This document shows, one piece after another, positions 48,028-60,760 of a stretch of 64,000 bases of DNA; position 1 is the first letter of the stretch, and every line of letters starts with the position of its first letter. Made by a program: the position numbers and the translations under genes. Source of the stretch: Crocodylus rhombifer (taxonomy: Eukaryota; Chordata; Crocodylia; Crocodylidae); the NCBI GenBank assembly GCA_038503035.1, contig JAVSML010020772.1:1-64000 (forward strand), given 5' to 3'. The notes under the pieces were generated by a model. That model ran no database searches. It saw only the letters and a program-made list of their open reading frames with translations, and was not told the DNA's origin.

Positions 48028-48213
48028 TTAAAACATGTTGCTCTGAGTTCCTGGCTGGTACTGTGTCTGCAGCAGGGTCTCCATGAAGGCCAGGTAATCC
48101 GGATTCTGTCCATAGTCCTCGGGATTCCTGGAATTGCCGACCCGGGGGCGCTTGGCTGCCTTCACTTCATCTCCTGAAAACATCTCTTCCTGTGGAGCCC
48201 CAGTGCTGAGAGA
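48028..48213 (-). CDS. KDM4B: KDM4B last coding exon (C-terminal tail)
   Basis: A 186-nt exon, 61 codons plus TAA (48028-48030), after a TCCTGTAG acceptor. It reads [40 protein letters not shown] and [20 protein letters not shown], then F and stop. The basic KRPRV patch is conserved in KDM4B. The final residues ([10 protein letters not shown]) differ from the mammalian end as I remember it. Confidence 0.95.
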   Translation of the reverse strand, partial: SLSTGAPQEEMFSGDEVKAAKRPRVGNSRNPEDYGQNPDYLAFMETLLQTQYQPGTQSNMF

Positions 48214-50224
<2,011 letters not shown>

Positions 50225-52239
50225 TCACCACCTGACTGGCTTCACCATTGACTATATCTCCCAATATCTCTGAATATCTCCCAAGCTCTGAATTTTCTCA
50301 CCCTTTCTTCAAAACTCTCCAATGGACATTGTAATATTATTGGGAACTATTAAAGGAACCACATACTTAGCTGTCCTGTAATGCCCCTGAGATAGTCTCA
50401 TTAGAGCCCGTTCTCCTCCTGAGATGAGGCAAGTTTTACACAAGCCAAAATGAAACAATGCCAGCCACCAAAATACATTTCTGTTTTAACAAGCAATAAC
50501 AATCAGTCAGGTATTACCAAATGGCATCAACTCCTCACCCCAAACCTCTCTGAGCACTGATTATATCATGAATTATGCAACAAGGGATGTTTATTCATCA
50601 GAATGAGCATGTAAAGTTTTACATGATAAAGTGTTCAAAGCCTCTTGCTTCCTTTGCTCCAGACTCTACCCTCCTAAATAATGTAGAACCACATGCAGCA
50701 CCATTTAAGAGAAAGGTACAGGCTGGGTTAAATTGGAAAAACTCAGTGAACAGAAAGAAACCATGTTCTGAACTCCCCTATCCGTGGCCCCACACTGTGC
50801 ACCGATGTTGTGACTTGTCAGATATGCAATAACCACTGAGCTTCTCGAATCAAGAACCATGCGTCAGCTGTAACAGTTATATGCAAAGGAGTGAGTTATA
50901 AGCAGACTTTAATCTTCCACTCCATGAACACCCAGAGGAAGTTTAAAGATAAATTTTGGGGTCAGCACTTACAAACTCAACCTCTAAATCTAACGTGCAA
51001 AGCCTGGACTTAGTGGCTGGCTGTACAGTGAAGCCACTGCAAAATAAGATGGGGAGAGGAGGGCGGGGGGAAAGGAAGGTGAATTTAAGCCACAAAAGCT
51101 ATCCCGCACTACCTCAATGTGTGGATACACTTATTCCATGTTAGAAGTGCATTGGGAGGGTTTAGTTTAATCCAGTTCTAAAGTGGACAAAAAATAAGGC
51201 ACAATTAAGCGAAGGATAGTATGAAACAGGAAACTAGTCTGAAATGACTTTTCAAAGCTATTTCTCCCTGCTTGCAGGTAACTACAGGAGATGCAAAAAG
51301 CACGTTTTTCTCTCATTTAGTGCTGGCAATGGCATTGCTTATTTTCAACCGTTTAGCCTTCAATGTTATTCTACACGATCAATGTCAAATCCCTACATTC
51401 TGATTTAATCAGAAATCACAGACGAAAAATAGATCTTCCATGGAGTGATACAAAAGTTAAATTTATTTAAAATGCAGGTTAAATCAGATTATGTTCCCCT
51501 TGCAGCAGTTAAGATTCATCATATCAAGGAGATCATTATTGTGCAAAGCCGGATTACTATGCTCTTCTGCTCGCAAGTCAAGGCCTTGGGCATTTTGTTC
51601 CTAGAGTGAGTGGAGTTTAGTGTATGGTAGATCCTTCCTTTGAACAAAAAGCAAAGAATGGTTTTCCCTGCCCTTTTTACAGTAGCTCAGAGGCACCAAC
51701 GTGTATCACACAACGGTTCTTTTTATATTGCAACAGGTGTTAATTTAAATGGAAGTGTACAGGGAACACCTGATACCTTCCCCAAATCCTTGGGATTTCT
51801 AAAGCTTTTGCAGACCCCTTAGCCTAGAGGTAGTCAAATGAACATGCTGGGTTTTGTAGACTCTCTACTGCTGAAATACCAGCGCCGTGCATGTATCGCA
51901 GTCCATTCCTCCTTCGCTGGTAATTACTAGTATTCTACCAACAAAACCCTCATATGGGGAACAGGGCCCCAAACAAAGGAGCTGGCCCAGCACACAGCCT
52001 TTTAAACGACAAAACTAGCTGATTCTGGTCTCTACCAGAAAGGGAGGGAGACAACGTGGATGACAAAACTGGAGACTTAAAGGCATCCAGTTATTACTAG
52101 AGAACAGGTAAGAGAGAAGACAGCAGAGAAAATGTTCCCACAAGCTGCTCTGCCCATTTACCTTCCGTGACTGAAGAGAATTTCCAGGGCAAGAGTAGTC
52201 TCTCCGGGCATTTACAGATGTGCTCCGGGAGGCAGGGCC

Positions 52240-52420
52240 GCTTTAATTAGCACGGCTCAGAGAGCTGTGCTAATTAAAGCGCCCAGAGCATCGTGTATCA
52301 ATGTCCCCGCAATGAAAAAGACTGGCGGGGGTGCTTTCACTAAAGCTTATGGAATGAGCATTGGAGCAGCCTCCCTGCATGTGTATAGGAGCCCTCCAAG
52401 TCCTTCCTATCCTGACCTCC
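52240..52420. repeat. Fold-back MITE-like element, copy 1
   Basis: Begins with an inverted repeat (52240-52280): 'gctttaattagcac' then its near-perfect complement 'gtgctaattaaagc'. It continues 'gcccagagcatcgtgtatca' and ends 'agcctccctgcatgtgtata', motifs shared in the same order with copy 2. No ORF. Confidence 0.78.
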
Positions 52421-52905
52421 ACTTAAACTCCCAAGAGGGTTTTAATTATGTAACTACCCGTCCACTAGGAGCTGCAGGTCACAAGTTAATTTAACATGGG
52501 CCATCAGACAGCTACCAGATGCTGGTGGTATCATATCACTTTTGACCTGGGTCAGAAGTGAACTGATGCCTTATATAATCCCATTAACAATCCTGAGCCA
52601 TTCAGTTCCCAATTATATATTCCCCCAGTGGATAGTAGTGGTCTCACCCTTCAGAAAGTCCTCTCTGTTAGGGACTTTCTTCCATTACAAGCTCCTCGGC
52701 ACTGGCGAACCCTCTGTCAGAAACTATTTGCAAAAGGGACAGAGGAAGGGTTCGATTTCTAATCAAAGCAGTTTCCAGAGACCAGGGCCTCTTGAAATCA
52801 ATGATTTATTTTAGTTTTAGTAGAACTCTCTACCTTTAGAAGGAATGTTACTTTGTGCTAAAAAATTCTCTGTGGACACTAACAAATCATTTGATGGTTA
52901 CTAAC

Positions 52906-52968
52906 CGTTCCCTCATTATGGATATCAGTCACTGCATGGCGATGAACCACCTGCACAAACATTTCCAT
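52906..52968 (-). CDS. KDM4B: Candidate KDM4B cassette exon (63 nt, in frame)
   Basis: On the minus strand a good acceptor (pyrimidine tract CTTTTCTCTCAG) is followed by 21 open codons, MEMFVQVVHRHAVTDIHNEG plus T. An acceptable donor, ACG|GTTAGT, comes next. Length is a multiple of three and both neighbouring junctions are phase 0, so inclusion would insert 21 residues between SQIYQ and VEFEDG inside the Tudor module without changing frame. I do not recognise it from known KDM4B proteins. A 21-codon open stretch can occur by chance, and GTTAGT is a suboptimal donor. Confidence 0.42.
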
Positions 52969-53055
52969 CTGAGAGAAAAGCTGAAAATGTAAGAGCCTTT
53001 ATGTAAGTACTCCAGGAAGGAGTTAGGAGGGATGGCGGTGCTGTCAATCAGAGTA

Positions 53056-53325
53056 GCTCACAGAGCTGCTTTAATTAAAGCGCCCAAAGCATCTCATGTA
53101 TCAGCATCCCTGCACTTAAAAACGGCAGCATAGGGGCTTACTAAAGCTTGTTTGATAAGCTTTAGTTAAAGCACCCCCACCACCATTTTTGAGCATGGGG
53201 ATGCTGATGTACATGATGCTGAGAGCAGTAATTACCACGCTCCAGCTGACTCGATTAACTAAGCCTGCTTCGATGCACTGTAATTACAGTGCATCAGAGC
53301 AGCCTCACTGCTTGTGTACAGGTGC
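53056..53325. repeat. Fold-back MITE-like element, copy 2
   Basis: Left part 53090-53149 ('agcatctcatgtatcagcat' to 'cttactaaagctt') is the imperfect reverse complement of 53157-53220 ('aagctttagttaaagcaccc' to 'gtacatgatgct'). It also holds a perfect 24-bp palindrome at 53272-53295 with half-site GATGCACTGTAA. It shares blocks with copy 1. No coding capacity. Confidence 0.8.
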
Positions 53326-53825
53326 CCAAAGAGCTCACTGTACATCTCGAAGGGCCAGCAATGTAGGGACACAGCCAGGTGCCTGGGACAAAGCACAAGT
53401 GACAACTTCCAGGTGCTGCTGTAATTGGGAACAGGCGACCTGCCAGTAGCAGTCACATTTTTTCATGTGCCCTCCCCCACAAGTTGGTGCCCAGAGCAGT
53501 TGCCTCTACTGCCCCAGGCCCCCAACCTTAGTTATACTACTGTTAAGGGCAGACACGAGTGACACAAATCTGGACACAAGGAGGCTGTGTTTGTGCATAT
53601 GTGTGTCCATGTTCTGGAACAAAATCCTTCATCCTGCTCTATACATTAGCATTACAGATCCTGTAAGACCCAAGGGAATGCAAATCCCCAAAAAGCCACA
53701 CTGCATCTTCAGAAACACAATAAGCCTTTTGTACCTACGAGGTATAAATTCTCCAGTACACAGAAGGACCAGCCAGCATGGGAGGTAGACGGGGATGGGA
53801 GGTGTTTGAACTCCTCCCTATTTAC

Positions 53826-53945
53826 CTGATATATCTGACTGATCTGGGCTGCGATGAACTTGGCCTTACAGACAATTCCATCAGTCCACTGTAGCTGAAC
53901 CACCTCACCCTCTGGAGGGGGGCCCTTTTGGATGCAGTCTCTGCT
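53826..53945 (-). CDS. KDM4B: KDM4B exon: middle of tandem Tudor
   Basis: A 120-nt exon (40 codons) reading SRDCIQKGPPPEGEVVQLQW, then TDGIVCKAKFIAAQISQIYQ. Acceptor TCTTCAG, donor GTAAAT, phase 0 at both ends. The GPPPEGE and WTDG motifs are typical of the KDM4 second Tudor repeat. Confidence 0.97.
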
Positions 53946-54529
53946 CTGAAGACAACACAGAAAAGAAAAGTTAGAAAGACAATGGACACGTGCTTGCACC
54001 AATCACGCAATTCTGCCGGAAAAGGGAGGGTGAATGACTTGGCTAGTATTGCATGGTGAATCAGTGGCAAAACTGTGGATGGCACCTAAACTCCTAGTCC
54101 CAGCTACTCAATACATTTCCTATGACCTGTTTACTGTGAGAAACCAAATCTGCATGCAGGCCATCTGCTTCCCCCTGACAAAAAGGGCAGACAAAGAGAG
54201 AGATGGTTCAGATTAAAATATGCAAATCGCTGACATGACAGAACAAACGGACTGCATTGTGCAAAGTCATCAATCAGCACATGCTGACGACAAGTCTTGG
54301 AAAATGAGTAGAAGAAAGGAATCCAGGTGGTAATCAATAAAACCATAATTCTGAAGGAGATATATGAATATCATATGTATTGGGTATGCAACTAGCACTA
54401 TTTTTTACATCTCCTATAAAAAATGCATTACAGTTTTCTTTATTGTTCTTTCCTATGATGTACCAAGAATGTATCACTGCATTTTACAGGATGTGGTGCA
54501 ATTATAGAGGAGTCTAGAGAGCTTCTTAC
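53946..54529 (-). other. KDM4B: KDM4B intron, 584 bp
   Basis: Contains a MIR-type SINE fragment at about 54008-54112. Nothing else is recognised. Confidence 0.88.
54008..54112 (+). mobile_element. MIR-type SINE fragment
   Basis: 'gggtgaatgacttggctagt', 'attgcatggtgaatcagtgg' and 'cacctaaactcctagtccca' follow the MIR core pattern (gtgacttgcccaaggtca..gtcagtggcagagctgg..ctcctgactccca). Confidence 0.6.
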
Positions 54530-54694
54530 TGTAATGCTTTCTGGATACACATTGTCACTGTAGGAGCCATCATCAAAGTTGACCTCGTAGAAGGTCTGTG
54601 TTGTCATGCCAATCACTTTACACCTGTAGTAAAGTCCGTTCCGGTTCTTTGTGATCACTGTCTGACCCAATGATATCTCCCTCCGAAACTGGAT
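54530..54694 (-). CDS. KDM4B: KDM4B exon: start of tandem Tudor
   Basis: A 165-nt exon (55 codons) reading [40 protein letters not shown] and [15 protein letters not shown]. Acceptor TTCCGTAG, donor GTAAGA. Holds the first Tudor strand set, including aromatic residues ([15 protein letters not shown]) that in this family line the methyl-lysine pocket. Confidence 0.97.
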
Positions 54695-54781
54695 CTACGG
54701 AACAGAAGAAAGCCACCGATCAGGGATCGTGAGTCATATCAAAAGATGTAGAGGAGCGGCTTTTAAATAGAAGACACTCAC

Positions 54782-54967
54782 GTTGTGGTTGGCTGCTTTG
54801 TGTTTGAAGCAAGTGATGGACACAACGTAGGGCCAATCATCTGGCTCCATGGGTACCCCTGCGGCATGGGCGCAGGTCACGTGAAAGGAAGTGGAACAAT
54901 GCTCATAGGAGCACTGAATGCAAGCACCCGACACCTTCTTCATCCGCTTCCGACAGTATATGCATTT
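54782..54967 (-). CDS. KDM4B: KDM4B exon: second half of extended PHD finger
   Basis: A 186-nt exon (62 codons, phase 0) reading [40 protein letters not shown] and [20 protein letters not shown], then HN. It carries the C-x2-C, C-x2-C, C-x4-H-x2-C-x-H series of zinc ligands of the ePHD module. Acceptor TCTGCAG, donor GTGAGT. The 87-bp intron that follows is unusually short. Confidence 0.97.
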
Positions 54968-56762
54968 CTGCAGAGAAACACAAGTTGACATAATGCAACA
55001 GAGAGATATTACTCAGCATCGTCGACATCCAGCTACCCTTGTATTGTTCTCATTTATATAGCAGAGCCCAAGGGCCTCAACCAGAAGAGGGGGTGCCCAC
55101 ACACACAGGGGTAGCCACATCCTTTTCAACTTGCTTACTGAACTACCTGCCCTTTCTCTGAATCCAAGCCAAGAAGCTAGAGCAGACACAGAACTACTGT
55201 CCAGGTGAACAGCAACAAGATGACGACATTTTAGTCTTACCAGCATCTATCAATAATTCAATCCAGCATACATGTGTTGGACAGCAGAGTCCTCCCAAAT
55301 TCAATTTGAGACCATATTCACTAGTGGGCAACATTATCAACATTCCTCTATGAGTATTATGAGAAAGCTTCTCCTTCCATTATACACCTGTTCTCCAGAG
55401 GTCTGTAACATGCATCCATTTTAATCCGTATGCAGCCGAAACTTGGCAGACAAGTGGCTGGAAGAAAAATTTTCAAGGCAAAAAATATTGCTGCTTTAAA
55501 CATCAAGTGTGCCCTGGTCCCACAGTGCTGGGAGCGAGCCTGACATGCCAGTGGCAGTCTCCCCTTTCTTCCAGATTCCCACTTCCACGCAGACTGATGA
55601 TCAACCTTATCAGCTGAAATCCTCAAAGCTGCCTGAAGCACTTCAGCACTGAACTGCCACTGAATTTTCAAGGGGAACCAGGCTCATTGGGAATCCACTT
55701 AGCTTGGGTTTGTAAGCTTTTACCTCTAGAAAAGCTGGCACAGGTGGACCACAGAATTTCACCCTGCCTGGGCCTCCGACCAAGGTAACTTAATAAAGAT
55801 GGGATTTCCCGTTTGGGAGCTAGGACGGCACATAACTCTGGAAAACCAACCCATCTCTAGAAAGTCGTTCGTTAAAATAAGTAGCAGCTGTCTGAAACTT
55901 CTCAGATGAATAAAATCCTGGGGAGATCGCGTTTGCATGCATGTGACCCCCTACACAGTTACATAAAACCTTTATTATCGACAGATGGAAATCATTTCCA
56001 AAAGCTAACGTGCAGAGGCTGGGACAAGGCAGTCATCTCTGTTTTCAGGTTACTCTCTCCTAAAGACCACTGAATTATCTCGCTCTTAGCCCCACTCCCC
56101 TTTCCTTCTACTCATCTGCACACCAGGATCTCATGTTTTCACTGTAAGCAAGAACCTTCCCCTGCAGCTTCTACCATTGGTCTCAGGGTTTCTTCCCCCT
56201 TCTCAATCCTCGTTAAATTGAGGTTACTTTGATCCTCTGCAGGATCTTAGGACCTTGCTTCTCAGGTCCTGGGACCTCCCAGTCCAACTTGTACAGTAGG
56301 GCCACAATATCACATCCACTGCAACGCAGTGGTAGAGAAATGGGACAGCTTGCCGAACATCGCACCTTGAGTCAGTGGTAAAGCCTCAGGCAGGGCTCCA
56401 CTGTCCCAACTACCTGCCTCCCAGTATAAGACAACTATTTCCTCCGATTATTGAAAACCAAAGAATGCTGCACTGCAAACCTCTTCCCAAATCACTCCAA
56501 AGAGCCTCCCATTTCAATATGACTTGTAATACTGTCATGCCTCAGGGCCAACACCGTGCAAGGAGCTGCAAGACCAGTAAAAGACCATCTTTATCCATGA
56601 AGAATACCTTCCTCTCCCCGACACGACCTGAGAAAGGAAGAGCTGAAACCTTGCTCTCTCCTACACCCCCTCGCCAAGTCCCCACATCAGCAAAACTCCT
56701 GCATGTGGACACAATGAGCCCAATTCACCCCTAGCGTCGCTCAATCAAAGGCCGTCTATCTA

Positions 56763-56772
56763 NNNNNNNNNN
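56763..56772. other. Assembly gap (10 N)
   Basis: Ten Ns within the KDM4B intron. Confidence 0.99.
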
Positions 56773-57654
56773 TAATAAGCTACGCCTTTATCACTCTGTA
56801 AACCATGTTCAAAAGCCAGATAAGCACCGCAGCAAAGTATGCAGCAGGAACACAGCACTGAGAGCAAGTCAATAGCAATGGGATCTCATTATTAAACTGT
56901 CAATACCTAATTCTCTCACCAGCAGGGAAAACCACTGATATACAATGTGCTCGATACTGCCTCTCAAGGGAGCATTAACCCTCGAGTATCAGGCAGCAGC
57001 TTTCACGGGAGCAAATATATGTTTTCAAGCCTGAGGCAATTAACATGCATCTAACGGCATGCCAGCGGCAGAGCGGCTCTCTAGGACAGGAACGTTTAGA
57101 CAGATCAAACATGATCAGAGGACAAAGTAAAATATAAGTGGTGGGACCGTTGCATTTGGAGGACGGGTGGAAGGAGGAGAGCGAGAACAGAAGACCTGGA
57201 GGTGGGAGACCCGAGACTGGCAGAGCTGTGACGGCTCTGTATTATGGGGAAGACACACCAGACAGCTTCACAAGAGGGCAGGGGAGGGGAGGTGGGAAGA
57301 GAAAGAATGACTAAGGTAGGAGAGGAAAAAAAAACCCCAACCCACTCAGAATTAATGCACGCCAAAAAATCAGATCATAGCCAAGAGTAAGAAATGGACT
57401 GTCTCCTGAATGATGAACACTACAATTCATTTACTCTACTGAGGGATGACAGCTAATTATTCTGGATTTCCACGTCATAAATAATTTACACATGCAGGCC
57501 CGCAATACGCCATTAATCAGGAAGCATGCAAACTGCATTCTTCATTACGACGGAGTGCGCTCGGATGAACACAGAAGTCTGTGCTTTAAGAGAGGCATGG
57601 CCTTGTTGCCTAATGTGAGTTTTGGGGAAGCGGGAAGACCAGGCGACTTGCATA

Positions 57655-60096
57655 CTTTCATAGTTAGTAGGGTCGGAAGGGACCTGAGCAGATCATCAAG
57701 TCTGACCCCTGCCATGGCAGGAAAGAGTACTGGGGTCAAACGACCCCAGCAAGGTGATTGTCAAGCCTGGTCTTAAACACCCCCAGGGCAGGAGCCAGCA
57801 CCACTTCTCTTGGAAGTCGGTTCCAGATCCTAGCCGCCCTGACCGTGAAGTCGCGCCTCCTGATATCTAGTCTGAATCTACCCTCTGCCGGCTTGTGACC
57901 GTTATTCCTGGTCACCCTGGTCGTGCTCAGGGGAACAGGGACTCCCCAGTGCCTGCTGGTCCCCTCTGACTAGTTTGTAACAGGCCACTAGATCCCCCTC
58001 AGCCTTCTCTTGTGGAGGCTGAACAGAGTCAGGTCCCGTAGCCTCTCCTCGTACGGCCTGCCCTGCTGCCCCGTGACCATGCGAGTGGCCTCCTCTGGAC
58101 CCTCTCCATGCTGTCCACATCCCTCCTGAAGTGCAGCGCCCAGAGCTGGACGCAGTACTCCAGCTGCGGCCTGACCAGTGCCGCATAGAGGGGGGAGGAT
58201 CACCTCCCTGGACCTGCTCGAGATGCATCTGTGGATGCCTGACAAGGTGCGGTTGGCCTTCCTGACCACGTCCCCACACTGCCGGCCCACGTTCATCTTG
58301 GAGTCAGTGATGACTCTGAGATCCTTTTCTACCTCTGTACTGAGGAGAAGGGAGTCCCCCAGCCTGTAGGGATGGTGCCGGTTGTTCCTCCCAGGTGCAG
58401 CACCTTGCACTTGTCTGTGTTGAATCCCATCCTGTTCTCATCCGCCCACCCCTGTAACCTGTCTAGGTCCGATTGCAGCCTATTCCTCCCATCTAGCTTG
58501 CCCACATCCCCCCACATCTTAGTGTCATCAGTGAATTTGAACAGGTGCTTTTTACCCCCTCGTCCAAGTCACCGATGAAGATGTTGAACAGTGCGGGCCC
58601 GAGGACCGAGCCCTGCGGGACCCCACTGCCCACATCCCTGCAGGTCGAAAATGACCCGTCACCACCGCCCTCTGGGTGCGGCCCTCCCACCAGTTGGTGA
58701 CACATCTGACTGTGCGGATGTCTACGCCACAGCCCCCAGTTTCTGAATGAGAACGGGGTGAGAGACTGTCGAAGGCCTTCCGGAAGTCCAGGAAGACGAT
58801 GTCCACTGCTCCCCCTGCGTCTACGGATTTGGTGACCTGGTCGTAGAAGGCCACCAGGTTGGTCTGACAGGACCTGCCACTGATGAACCCGTGTTGGTTG
58901 CCCCTAAGCATGATCTCCCCCTGGCCCTTGTGAACACGCACCAGGATAATTCTCTCAAAAAGCTTCCCCAGGATCGAGGTAAGACTAACTGGCCTATAGC
59001 TCCCCAGGTCCTCCTTCCTCCCTTTTTTGAAGATGGGAACCACATTGATCCTCTTCCAGTCCTCTGGCACCACACCAGAGCACCACGAGGGCTCGTACAG
59101 CCGTGCCAGGGGTCCCGCAATGACCGCAGCTAATTCCCTCAGTACTCGGGGGTGGAGATCGTCCGGACCTGCTGATTTGAATACATCCAGTCCCTCCACA
59201 AGTTCCCTGACTAGTTCCTCACTAACCCTTGGCCTGGGTGCACCTCCCCTGGGGCCTGAGGGGGGCCTGGTGTGGGGGCTGATCTGGTCCCTGTTCAGGA
59301 AAATGGAGGCAAAGAAGTCATTAAATAGGTTAGCTTTGTCGTCTGGTGTGACGACCAAATCTCCTAGCGTGTCCTGCAGGGGCCCCACGTTACCCCATAC
59401 CTTCTTTTTGCCCTCTATGTATTTAAAAAAGGACTTCTTGTTGTCCTTGATCTGGAAAGCTAGTCCCAGTCCCATCTCTGCCTTGGCCTTCCTGACCCCC
59501 CCCGCATCCCCAAGCAACCTCAGTGTAGTCCTCCCTGGGGATGGCCCCTCCCTGCCATTGGGTGTGCGCCTCCCTTTTAGCTAGGAGACATTCCTGGATG
59601 CTTTTGGTGAGCCGTGGGGGCTTTTGCACCCTCCTGCCCCCTTTGATCTACGTTGGGATTACCTCCCTTTGGGCTTGGAGGATCGTCTCCTTGAGGAGCG
59701 ACCGCTCTTCTTGGACACCTGGCTCCCCTCCTCTCCAGGACCTCAGTGCTTCCCTATTCTCCTTAGTTCCTTCAAGTCCGCCCTCCTGAAATCTAGGGCT
59801 GCTGCCTTGCCGTAGGCCTTTGCCACCTTGCGCTGGATGGTGAATCCCAGCAGGCGATGATCACTGTCACCCAGGTGGTTGAGCACCCGCGGCCCCTTCA
59901 CTGGGTCATCCCCCGTGGCCAGCACCAGGTCCAACAAGGCGTCTCCCCGGTGGGACTGTGCACCCCCTGGGTTAGATGGAGGTCCTGCACTTTGGCTAGG
60001 AACCTACATGAGCAGTCAGACCTGGCTGACTGCTCTTCCCAGCAGATGTCTGGAAAGTTCAGGTCACCCATGATGACCACATCCTTTGACCTAATT
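57655..60096 (-). mobile_element. CR1 LINE, ~2.4 kb, with EN and RT remnants
   Basis: Read on the minus strand from 60096 down: the C-terminal part of the endonuclease, with VVIMGDLNFPDICWEE (the GDxN motif) and SDHRLLGF (the SDH motif). Then reverse transcriptase with KRINVVPIFKKG, SYRPVSLTSILGKLFERI, QHGFISGRSCQTNLVAF, IVFLDFRKAFDSL, GVPQGSVLGPALFNIF and a catalytic FTDD, then HRCISSRSREVILPPL and the CR1 3' UTR ending near 57655. Several frameshifts split the reading frame, so it cannot encode a working enzyme. The 5' end (ORF1 and the first part of EN) is missing, the usual result of incomplete reverse transcription. Confidence 0.93.
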
Positions 60097-60151
60097 CAGA
60101 GAGGATACCCCTTGCTCCTAAACCACATCTGCATCAGTGCCGACTCCTTCC

Positions 60152-60245
60152 CATATTTTCATAGTTGTTAGGGGTTGGAAGGGACCCTACGGTCATCGGA
60201 TCCAGCCCCGCTGAAGTCCCCTCCGAGTCTTCTCTTCTCCAGCTT
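60152..60245 (-). mobile_element. CR1 LINE 3' tail
   Basis: 'tcatagttgttaggggttgg' plus 'aagggaccctacggtcatcg', a second CR1 terminus immediately 5' of the long copy. Confidence 0.75.
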
Positions 60246-60666
60246 CAGGGTGGAGCTAAGGAAGAAAGGTGTCGGCTAAAAGGATCTTCTGCCCGAACTC
60301 TTTTGCGACTTTAGTCCATTTACCACAAGAACCTACAACCTTTGCATCATTCTTCATCCTCTTTCCCACCTCACCCATGGGCCTGCATGATCCCCGCTCC
60401 ACAATCCTGTCTACCACTGCCTCAATGCCCTCTGCCAAAACATTTGCAGCCATTATGCTGCCTCCTCTGCTACCAACCTTCATTTCCTCTCCTTTTTCTA
60501 TGGCTCTCTGAGGTCCCCATCACATGCAGAATACTGTGTCATTCACTGCTGATGTACAAAGAGAAATGACTACAAAAAGCCACTGTTGCACAACGCCACT
60601 GGCCGCTCCATTTTGCTTCCAGATTCAGCTACAAACTTCTCATTGCCAAAACCCTCTAGGGACTTC

Positions 60667-60760
60667 ATAGACATTACAGACATTAGGGGCTGGCAGGGAC
60701 CTCACAAGGTCATCGGGTCCAGCTCCACTTGCTGTACCCCATCTAGCAAACCTCTATGCT
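60667..60760 (-). mobile_element. CR1 LINE 3' tail
   Basis: 'agacattaggggctggcagg' and 'gacctcacaaggtcatcggg', a third related terminus about 0.5 kb further on. Confidence 0.68.
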
